Assembly: GCA_945864455.1 (NCBI GenBank)
Contig: CAMBBT010000002.1
Coordinates: forward strand, 1 to 40,806
Direction: 5' to 3'
Source of the DNA: Polynucleobacter meluiroseus
GTDB lineage: Bacteria > Pseudomonadota > Gammaproteobacteria > Burkholderiales > Burkholderiaceae
DNA: 40,806 nucleotides
Part shown: piece by piece, positions 1 to 6,298 of the stretch
Layout of the letters: each line of letters starts with the position of its first letter
How positions within the stretch are numbered: the first letter of the stretch is position 1
Translations under genes and position numbers: made by a program
The notes under the pieces: model-generated
What the model saw: only the letters and a program-made list of their open reading frames with translations
Told to the model about the DNA's origin: nothing
Databases searched by the model: none

Positions 1-36
1 GGCAGAATCGACCTGAACTGAGGACGCCTTACTCTA
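1..36 (-). repeat. Degraded tRNA-Phe 3'-end copy, cut by window start
   Basis: The first bases resemble the copy at 949-982: both contain AATCGACC (the T-loop region of a tRNA on the minus strand), then CTGAGGA, then ACTCTA, at the same spacing. About three quarters of the first 34 positions agree by eye. The intact tRNA-Phe at 1749-1824 shares only the AATCGA part. The copy lies just beyond the stop codon of the acyltransferase gene, which suggests an old attachment-site remnant. The rest lies outside the window, so the assignment is tentative. Confidence 0.45.
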
Positions 37-880
37 TGGGAGCTATTGCTGCTCCAGTCGGTCTTTTGTAGCGGTTATAAGACCACATATATTGATGAGG
101 CTTGGAAACTATCATCTCCTCAAAATATTGATTCATTTCTGTGCAAGCATCAACCAGACAATCTGAAAATGCTTCTGGCATTAATCGGCTCCTGATTCTC
201 CAGCCCTTACCCAATCCCAATCTCTCTGCCCCAACAAAAAGAATTGCTACATTGGCTTGACGGGCTAATTTAATTGGAAATGAAGTTGTGTAAGCGTATT
301 GATTAAAAAATTTAGCCCAGACCCCGTCGCCAACGCTAGGCACCTGATCTGCCAATAGGCCCACAACCTCGCCTTTTACTAAAGCTCGCTTAATCTGACG
401 AACTCCGCCAATATTTGCCTCAACAAACTCAATCTGAGAATGTTTCCGTGATTTAAGCATTAGCTCATTCACCCACCCTTTTCGAGCCGGCCTATACATT
501 ACTGTTGCTCTAGTATGTTCAGCAAAAATACGGGGAACTATTTCAAACCCGCCAAAATGTGAAGCAAGAACAATTAAGCCCTTTCCGTTTTTAGATAGTT
601 CAATAATTTGATCTACGTTTTCTATAGTTGCTTTATGAATAGAATCTTTCGGATGCCTCCAAATCCATAATGTGTCGGCAAATATCATCCCTGATTCAGC
701 CGCTACTCTCCAGGGGGTTAATTTAAATTTTGAATAGTTGGCGGCGCTCTGATGATTTTTATATAGGCGCCGCTGGTACCGAGGAGAACTCAAATAAATC
801 AATAGCCCTACGCAAGCCCCAGCAATCTGGAGAGCCACTAACGGAAGTGAGCTAAAGAGCCTCAATATGAAATACAACAT
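29..880 (-). CDS. LpxL/HtrB-family lipid A acyltransferase-like protein
   Basis: 283 residues of the lysophospholipid acyltransferase superfamily that adds secondary acyl chains to lipid A at the inner membrane. A hydrophobic N-terminal anchor covers about residues 5-30. The catalytic HX4E motif is visible as H108 to E113 (ASHFGGFE), followed by a basic stretch with RPARK (about 129-133) and a conserved LLADQVP segment near 174. The length is a little short of the roughly 300 residues usual for LpxL/LpxM. The family is clear, but whether it acylates lipid A or another lipid (such as an ornithine lipid) cannot be told. It is flanked on both sides by tRNA-Phe 3'-end remnants, so it is probably acquired cargo rather than part of a core lpx operon. 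The upstream AGGG is about 13 bases from the ATG, a weak ribosome site. Confidence 0.8.
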   Translation of the reverse strand: MLYFILRLFSSLPLVALQIAGACVGLLIYLSSPRYQRRLYKNHQSAANYSKFKLTPWRVAAESGMIFADTLWIWRHPKDSIHKATIENVDQIIELSKNGKGLIVLASHFGGFEIVPRIFAEHTRATVMYRPARKGWVNELMLKSRKHSQIEFVEANIGGVRQIKRALVKGEVVGLLADQVPSVGDGVWAKFFNQYAYTTSFPIKLARQANVAILFVGAERLGLGKGWRIRSRLMPEAFSDCLVDACTEMNQYFEEMIVSKPHQYMWSYNRYKRPTGAAIAPIE

Positions 881-900
881 CGGCCATTCTATACCCTGTT

Positions 901-982
901 AAAGAAAAAACACCCGAAGGTGGTTTTGGTATTCCTGGTGGCACGGTCCGGAATCGACCAGGGCTGAGGATGTTTGACTCTA
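901..982 (-). repeat. Degraded duplicate of the tRNA-Phe 3' end plus terminator
   Basis: Reading the minus strand from 960 down to 901 gives a T-loop GGTCGATTCC, an acceptor-like GCCACCA end, and then the tRNA terminator. This aligns to the intact tRNA-Phe 3' part and its flank (1714-1770) with a few substitutions and single-base gaps. From about 960 to 982 it departs from the tRNA but matches the start of the window instead (CTGAGGA, then ACTCTA). A remnant of an integration site fits best: a shared tRNA core plus an element-specific arm. It lies immediately downstream of the glycosyltransferase stop codon. Confidence 0.6.
906..927 (-). terminator. Duplicated tRNA-type terminator hairpin
   Basis: This is a near copy of the hairpin downstream of tRNA-Phe (1718-1739). 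The 20-base string CACCCGAAGGTGGTTTTGGT occurs at 911-930 and again at 1723-1742. The stem has one A-G mismatch and the same TTCG loop on the minus strand. It probably still terminates transcription of the glycosyltransferase gene. Confidence 0.6.
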
Positions 983-983
983 G

Positions 984-1664
984 CTATTCTTCAAAGGTGC
1001 AACTTACTTCTAGCTGATTTGGCTGCGAAATTTCATGGGAGTATTTCAAAAAATTTTCTCGATGTCTTCTGTAGAACAATAACCCCTCTTTGATACTAGC
1101 TACTGAGGCGCCTTGCTCAAGCATCTTATCCCATAGGTTCCAATCCTCTTGAGGATGAACGCCATCTTTATACCTCTTCTTGTAACCAATTTTTTGTCCA
1201 AGGGCTGTACGATACATCATTGACCCATGGTGCTGTTCTTGGCGATCCCAATACAGGTCGCCGTGATATGGCACGGTCTCGCCAGGTACTCGATCTAAGA
1301 TTTCTTCTTTCAATTCACCTGTAACAACAATATCGTAAGTAACAATATCAGTGCTCGTATTTGATAACAGCTCAATTGCATCTGAACGCAACCAGTTATC
1401 GGCGCCGATGAATAGTACATATTCTGTACTGATCCGAGATAGTATGTCTTGAAAGTTATCTACGATCCCCAAATTTTTAGGCCTCAATACATATTCAATA
1501 TCAGGATATAGACTTGGCAAATGACCGCACTCTAACCCACCATCATCAACAAATAAAATCCTTGTGGGAGGAATAGTTTGGGCGAGCAGTGACTCAATGC
1601 AATGAGCTGCAAGATGTCCGTATCTATAGGAGGCAATAACGACAGTAATCATATTGAGTGGCAT
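984..1664 (-). CDS. Family 2 glycosyltransferase
   Basis: 226 residues with a GT-A fold start (MITVVIASYRYG), a VDDGG nucleotide-binding strand end near residue 41, a GADNW motif near 88 in the place of the metal-binding DXD, and an HPQEDWNLWDKM segment near 170 typical of the acceptor-side ED motif in GT2 enzymes. It presumably transfers a sugar to a surface glycan; donor and acceptor are unknown. The protein is short for GT2 (usually 250-330), and no C-terminal membrane segment is seen. Start: ATG at 1664 or at 1652 (MITVV); neither has a clear ribosome site, and the second fits the fold better. It sits alone between tRNA-Phe and a tRNA-Phe remnant, which suggests acquired cargo. Confidence 0.75.
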   Translation of the reverse strand: MPLNMITVVIASYRYGHLAAHCIESLLAQTIPPTRILFVDDGGLECGHLPSLYPDIEYVLRPKNLGIVDNFQDILSRISTEYVLFIGADNWLRSDAIELLSNTSTDIVTYDIVVTGELKEEILDRVPGETVPYHGDLYWDRQEQHHGSMMYRTALGQKIGYKKRYKDGVHPQEDWNLWDKMLEQGASVASIKEGLLFYRRHRENFLKYSHEISQPNQLEVSCTFEE

Positions 1665-1717
1665 TAGAGCACGAAACTATGACATTGGCCTCCATAAAAT
1701 CTTGGTCATGCCAAAAG

Positions 1718-1739
1718 AAAACCACCCGAAGGTGGTTTT
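1718..1739 (-). terminator. Rho-independent terminator of tRNA-Phe
   Basis: A perfect 9-bp inverted repeat (1718-1726 with 1731-1739) encloses a four-base loop that reads TTCG on the minus strand and ends in a T run there. It lies 9 bases past the tRNA CCA end. Confidence 0.8.
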
Positions 1740-1748
1740 GGTGTTTCT

Positions 1749-1824
1749 TGGTGGCCCGGGGCGGAATCGAACCACCGACACAAGGATTTTCAATCCTCTG
1801 CTCTACCGACTGAGCTACCAGGCC
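1749..1824 (-). tRNA. tRNA-Phe (GAA)
   Basis: On the minus strand a complete 76-base cloverleaf is seen. The acceptor stem GGCCTGG pairs with CCGGGCC (one T-G pair), the D arm contains AGCTCAGTCGGTAGAGC, the anticodon loop is TTGAAAA with anticodon GAA, the T loop is TTCGATT, and the CCA end is encoded. It is followed by a terminator and is the only intact copy here. Partial copies of its 3' end recur at about 901-960 and at the window start. Confidence 0.95.
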
Positions 1825-1834
1825 AAGACTGGGA

Positions 1835-1840
1835 ATTATA
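1835..1840 (-). promoter_or_regulatory. Possible -10 element for tRNA-Phe
   Basis: The minus strand reads TATAAT ten bases before the first base of the tRNA, a perfect -10 hexamer at a plausible distance. No convincing -35 hexamer is visible at 16-18 bases upstream. Confidence 0.45.
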
Positions 1841-1940
1841 AATGAAACTGGTTTGTAGCATTGAGATATGGGGGTTTGCTATGCCAACTTCACTCAATTG
1901 ACTTATAAATCCTCGTCTCGGTGGTCATATTTAACGGTCT

Positions 1941-3290
1941 CTAACGAATATCTTTCAAGTTATTCCTAGAAATCTGAATGGCCAATTGCTCCGCTTGCTT
2001 AGCAATACTGCTGGCAGCAATCACATCGCCTAAGCTCCCCATGGTTCCGGGCCCAATCATCCATAAACTATTCCACCGCTTGCATGACAAATTAAGGACT
2101 CTAAAGTTTTCATCAACAGCAATGGCCCGCCCAAGTGGATCTCGGATGGCTAATTGGTCTTCAATGAGCCTATTGAGAAAGGGATCAGATGCAACGCCGG
2201 TGCAATTGATGATTCGATCTCCCTCAACTTCAATACTATTTTCAAGGAATACCTTCACTTTAGATTCAGAGTGTTTGATTTCTTTAGCACGCCCCAATAT
2301 AAATTGAATCTGATTTTTAGATCTTAGTTTTTCATATGCAGAGATCGTTTGTGGCGATGCTCGAAAGCGATATAGATTCCAAAGCCAGCCCAATCTTTTA
2401 AATAGGGATCGCTTTTGACTCGGAGAAAATTGTTGCCAGATCGTATTTATATTTGGCCTTAACTCTTCCCAGGCGCTCTGCCACTCAGGGCTCGCTGTCG
2501 ATATAGGAGGTAAATAATTTCGCATAAAACGAATCAATTTAGCCGGGGTTAAATTGTGTGGCCATTGAGGTTGGACTTTTCTTTCCCAATTCGCCTGAGT
2601 CGGCGGCAATACCGCCCGTGGACTAATCACATAAATCATTCCAAGATGTTTACGCTCCACCAAAGCAGTAATTGCATCTAGGGCCGTTAATCCACCACCA
2701 AGCAAAATGATGTTCTCTTGAGTCTCGATATCATCTAAGCCCTGCCCTGTCCATGGGTTCTCAATAAGACAAGATGTAGATAAAGCTGAATTGAGATTGA
2801 CGACCGCACATGGCCAAACTGGCGGCGGGTTGCCAGTAGCAATAATGACCTGCTTTGCAGTAATTGCACTGTGACTATCAAGCTCAAGACTCCAAGAGTC
2901 CTCGGAGCCGCTTAAGCCCAGAACCCTAGCCTTGATTTGCTCTATTTGACCTGATTTAGATTCGCAAGCGACGAGCTCAGAAACATAGCGTCCAAAATCC
3001 TGACGACGATAGAAATATCCAGCCTTAGTCCTTGCTGCAGAATCATTTATATGCCTTTGGGCCCACCTTGAAAAATGCAAGGGATCGTCTGCAAAAATGA
3101 TTGGCAAATCCTCGCGCACATTAAGTCGAAAGAATGGATTATTGCAACCATAAGCATTTCCTTTGCCCAGATCTCCCAAACCAATTACCGTTATGGCTGA
3201 GGATGAGATGCCCCTGCGCAAGAGGTGGGTTACTAGCACTGCTGCTGTAAAACCATCTCCAATGATCACCACTTCTTTCATATTCAACAT
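1941..3290 (-). CDS. FAD/NAD(P)-binding oxidoreductase (YdhS-like)
   Basis: 449 residues. The N-terminus has the dinucleotide fold VVIIGDGFTA (GxGxxx-type, residues 7-16), followed by the LNVRED segment typical of the NAD_binding_9 / COG4529 group. A second nucleotide-binding motif, ILLGGGLTALDA, is near residues 195-206, and a FAD-type INCTG motif is near 363. The substrate is unknown; the family is mostly uncharacterised. It starts 26 bases after the stop of the OsmC-YcaO gene and so is probably co-transcribed with it. The ATG at 3290 has an AGG about 8 bases upstream, which favours it over the internal ATG at residue 4. Confidence 0.75.
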   Translation of the reverse strand: MLNMKEVVIIGDGFTAAVLVTHLLRRGISSSAITVIGLGDLGKGNAYGCNNPFFRLNVREDLPIIFADDPLHFSRWAQRHINDSAARTKAGYFYRRQDFGRYVSELVACESKSGQIEQIKARVLGLSGSEDSWSLELDSHSAITAKQVIIATGNPPPVWPCAVVNLNSALSTSCLIENPWTGQGLDDIETQENIILLGGGLTALDAITALVERKHLGMIYVISPRAVLPPTQANWERKVQPQWPHNLTPAKLIRFMRNYLPPISTASPEWQSAWEELRPNINTIWQQFSPSQKRSLFKRLGWLWNLYRFRASPQTISAYEKLRSKNQIQFILGRAKEIKHSESKVKVFLENSIEVEGDRIINCTGVASDPFLNRLIEDQLAIRDPLGRAIAVDENFRVLNLSCKRWNSLWMIGPGTMGSLGDVIAASSIAKQAEQLAIQISRNNLKDIR

Positions 3291-3316
3291 TGTTTAGCCT
3301 GAAAAGCGATCAGCCC

Positions 3317-5506
3317 CTACGAACAAGACCGAGCAGCATGTAATTTTCTATAGCTATCCATCAAGCGATGGTGCCTGTCTAGGCCCTCCAGCTTTAAGTT
3401 CGTTGGGGTCAAGCCATAGAAGCGAACGCTACCATCCACTGACTCCATTACAGCATCCATTCTCTCCTCGCCAAACATCCGACGAAAGTTAGTGATGTAG
3501 TCATCAAGTGCGTGGTTATCAGCCAGCAAAATCTCTAGCACTGCATTTAAGGCCTGATAAAACAATCTGCGCTCCACTGTGTTGTCGTTATATTGAAGGA
3601 AGGCGCCAACTAGCTCATGCGCGTCTTCAAATTGCTTTAAAGCCAAGTGAATTAGTAGCTTTAACTCCAGAACTGTCAACTGACCCCAGGGCGTATTCTC
3701 ATCAAACTCAATACCAATCAATGTAGCAATATCACTATACTCATCGAGCTCGTTATTCTCTAAACGTTGAAGCAGCGCACTTAAGCCAGCATTATCAAGG
3801 CGGTGTAAATTCAAAATATCATTTCGGAATAACAAGGCCTTATTAGTGTTGTCCCAAATCAGATCCTCTATCGGATAGACTTCAGAATAGCCTGGCACTA
3901 AAATTCTGCATGCGGTCGCTCCTAACTGGTCGTATACCGCCACGTAAGCTTCTTTGCCAAGCTCCTTGAGGATGCCAAACAAGGTTGTCACCTCTTGTAC
4001 ATTAGAGTTTTCGCCATGGCCAGAGAAGTCCCATTCAATAAAATCGTAATCTGATTTTGTGCTGAAGAAACGCCACGACACGATGCCACTTGAATCAATG
4101 AAGTGCTCAACAAAGTTATTTGGCTCAGTCACTGCTTCGCTTGCAAAAGTAGGTGGTGGTAAGTCGTTCAAGCCCTCTAAACTCCGCCCCTGCAGTAATT
4201 CAGTCAAGCTTCGTTCAAGTGCCACTTCTAAACTTGGATGCGCGCCAAAAGATGCGAACACGCCGCCTGTCCTTGGATTCATCAAAGTAACGCACATCAC
4301 TGGATAGACGCCACCCAGTGATGCATCCTTCACCAATACTGGAAAGCCCTGCTCTTCTAAGCCCCGAATACCTGCCAGAATGGCCGGATATTTTGCGAGC
4401 ACTTTCTGCGGCACCTCTGGTAGAGCGATTTCACTCTCCAGAATTTCACGCTTGACTGCCCGCTCAAAAATCTCTGACAAACATTGCACCTGCGCTTCAG
4501 CCAAGGTATTACCAGCACTCATACCATTGCTGACGTAAAGATTTTCAACCAAATTAGATGGAAAGTAGATGGTCTCCCCATCCGACTGGCGCACATACGG
4601 TAACGAACAGATGCCGCGCTGCGCATTGCCAGAATTAGTATCAATAAGATGTGAGCCGCGCAAATCACCTTCTGGATTAAAAATATTGAGACAGTACTCA
4701 TCCAAAATTTCTACTGGTAGTGCATCATCGATACCGGCCTTAAACCAGCGCTCATTTGGGTAATGGACAAAAGTAGCATTAGCAATATCCTCTCCCCAGA
4801 ATGTGCCAGCATAGAAGTGGTTATTGCTGAGGCGCTCGATATATTCGCCCAAGGCCGATGCCAGTGCGCTTTCTTTTGTAGACCCCTTCCCATTAGTAAA
4901 ACACATCGGCGAATGGGCATCACGAATATGTAAAGACCAAACGTTAGGAATGAGGTTACGCCACGAGGCAATTTCAATCTTAATTCCCAGCTTAGCTAAC
5001 ACACCAGTCATATTGGTAATGGTTTGCTCAAGTGGAAGATCTTTGCCGGCAATATAGGTACTACTGTCAGAAGCCGGGTTTAATGTTAACAAGGTCTGCG
5101 CATCTGTATCTAGATTTTTTACCTCTTCAATCACGAACTCTGGCCCAGCTTGCACTACTTTTTTAACTGAACAGCGTTCAATAGAGCGCAAAATACCCTT
5201 ACGGTCACTTGCAGAAATGTCTTCTGGTAATTCAACCTGAATCTTGAAGATCTGTTGATAGCGGTTTTCAGGATCAACAATATTATTCTGTGAGAGACGA
5301 ATATTTTCAGTAGAAATATTGCGAGTCTCGCAATAGAGCTTCACAAAATAAGCTGCACATAAAGCCGAAGAGGCCAGAAAATAATCGAAAGGGCCCGGCG
5401 CAGAACCGTCTCCCTTATAGCGAATAGGCTGATCGGAAATCACCGTGAAGTCATCAAACTTGGCTTCAAGGCGTAGCTTATCGAGAAAGTTGACCTTAAT
5501 TTCCAT
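3317..5506 (-). CDS. ycaO: OsmC domain / YcaO domain fusion protein
   Basis: 729 residues. Residues 1-135 form an OsmC-like domain with two candidate redox cysteines, C50 (SSALCAAYF) and C112 (IERCSVKK). Residues about 145-580 form the YcaO ATP-binding fold, with the Glu-rich helices ALGEYIERL (about 220) and CLSEIFERA (about 340). The last 120 residues are helical and lack the proline-rich tail of azoline-forming cyclodehydratases. The architecture matches the long beta/gammaproteobacterial YcaO group. E. coli YcaO (586 residues) lacks the OsmC part and has been linked to ribosomal protein S12 methylthiolation. Whether this protein activates amides or thioamides is unknown. The oxidoreductase gene follows 26 bases downstream. 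Confidence 0.85.
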   Translation of the reverse strand: MEIKVNFLDKLRLEAKFDDFTVISDQPIRYKGDGSAPGPFDYFLASSALCAAYFVKLYCETRNISTENIRLSQNNIVDPENRYQQIFKIQVELPEDISASDRKGILRSIERCSVKKVVQAGPEFVIEEVKNLDTDAQTLLTLNPASDSSTYIAGKDLPLEQTITNMTGVLAKLGIKIEIASWRNLIPNVWSLHIRDAHSPMCFTNGKGSTKESALASALGEYIERLSNNHFYAGTFWGEDIANATFVHYPNERWFKAGIDDALPVEILDEYCLNIFNPEGDLRGSHLIDTNSGNAQRGICSLPYVRQSDGETIYFPSNLVENLYVSNGMSAGNTLAEAQVQCLSEIFERAVKREILESEIALPEVPQKVLAKYPAILAGIRGLEEQGFPVLVKDASLGGVYPVMCVTLMNPRTGGVFASFGAHPSLEVALERSLTELLQGRSLEGLNDLPPPTFASEAVTEPNNFVEHFIDSSGIVSWRFFSTKSDYDFIEWDFSGHGENSNVQEVTTLFGILKELGKEAYVAVYDQLGATACRILVPGYSEVYPIEDLIWDNTNKALLFRNDILNLHRLDNAGLSALLQRLENNELDEYSDIATLIGIEFDENTPWGQLTVLELKLLIHLALKQFEDAHELVGAFLQYNDNTVERRLFYQALNAVLEILLADNHALDDYITNFRRMFGEERMDAVMESVDGSVRFYGLTPTNLKLEGLDRHHRLMDSYRKLHAARSCS

Positions 5507-5615
5507 GGGAATAATTCCGAAGATGGTGGGGGAGTGATGTGGGCATCATTGTCCGTTGTAACGCAATGCCTTGAACACTAATGCAAAGAATAAGGGATAG
5601 CTACTAAAAGCTTTA

Positions 5616-6296
5616 TTACTCACCCTTATTACGAGATGTATCAATCCCTAGGGCCTTGAGCTTGCGATACAAATGGGTTCTCTCAAGACCGGTGTACTCC
5701 GAAATCTTAGTCATGCTGCCGCCCATGATTTGCATCTGATGCTCAAAGTACGCTTTCTCAAAAAGATCTCTTGCCTCTCTTAATGGCAAATCAAAATATG
5801 TTTTTGCAATGCCACTTATGAACTCGCCCTCGAGGGGAGCTGGAGCTGCTTCATTCGCTACTGGCTTAGGGGTCGCCGCCTGATTAGAGTTGGGCTGGGG
5901 AACTCTCTGCATTTCCGGCTCAACATACTTTGGTGAGCTCTCTAGCGCTTTAGTAACTGTCTTTAATAGCTTTTGCAGAGCAATGGGCTTTTCCAGGAAA
6001 TTTAATGCGCCAATACGGGTAGCCTCAACTGCTGTATCGATGGTAGCGTGGCCAGACATCATCACCACTGGCATTGTGAGCTGTCCTGTTTTAGACCACT
6101 CTTTAAGTAATGTAATGCCATCAGTATCTGGCATCCAAATATCAAGCAAGACAAGATCGGGGCGCATTTGTTCGCGAATGGTTCGAGCCTGAATAGCACT
6201 CTCTGCTGCATACACGGTATGGCCTTCATCGGTCAGAATCTCATTGAGAAGCTCACGAATTCCCATCTCGTCATCAACAACCAAAATATTAGCCAT
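5616..6296 (-). CDS. Response regulator, REC-Fis type (NtrX-like, no AAA+ domain)
   Basis: 226 residues. A receiver domain (1-120) has acidic residues D8-D9, phospho-acceptor D52 (LLDIWMPD), T/S switch position SGHAT and K103 (LEKPI). A Pro/Ala/Gln-rich linker covers about 121-160, and a Fis-type helix-turn-helix covers about 192-220 (SMTKISEYTGLERTHLYRKL). NtrX/NtrC proteins carry a sigma-54 AAA+ ATPase between these parts, and it is absent here, giving a RegA/PrrA-like layout. It cannot act as a classical sigma-54 activator. It is encoded 2 bases after the NtrY-like kinase and is clearly its partner. Confidence 0.85.
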   Translation of the reverse strand: MANILVVDDEMGIRELLNEILTDEGHTVYAAESAIQARTIREQMRPDLVLLDIWMPDTDGITLLKEWSKTGQLTMPVVMMSGHATIDTAVEATRIGALNFLEKPIALQKLLKTVTKALESSPKYVEPEMQRVPQPNSNQAATPKPVANEAAPAPLEGEFISGIAKTYFDLPLREARDLFEKAYFEHQMQIMGGSMTKISEYTGLERTHLYRKLKALGIDTSRNKGE

Positions 6297-6298
6297 AC

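Noticed and set aside
1654-1845. 63-residue open frame on the plus strand across tRNA-Phe
   Set aside because: It is antisense to the tRNA and its terminator; the [22 protein letters not shown] stretch is the usual false protein from a reverse-read tRNA.
1-1940. Integrase or transposase gene at the tRNA-Phe locus
   Set aside because: No recombinase motifs in any frame here; only the two envelope genes and tRNA remnants are visible.
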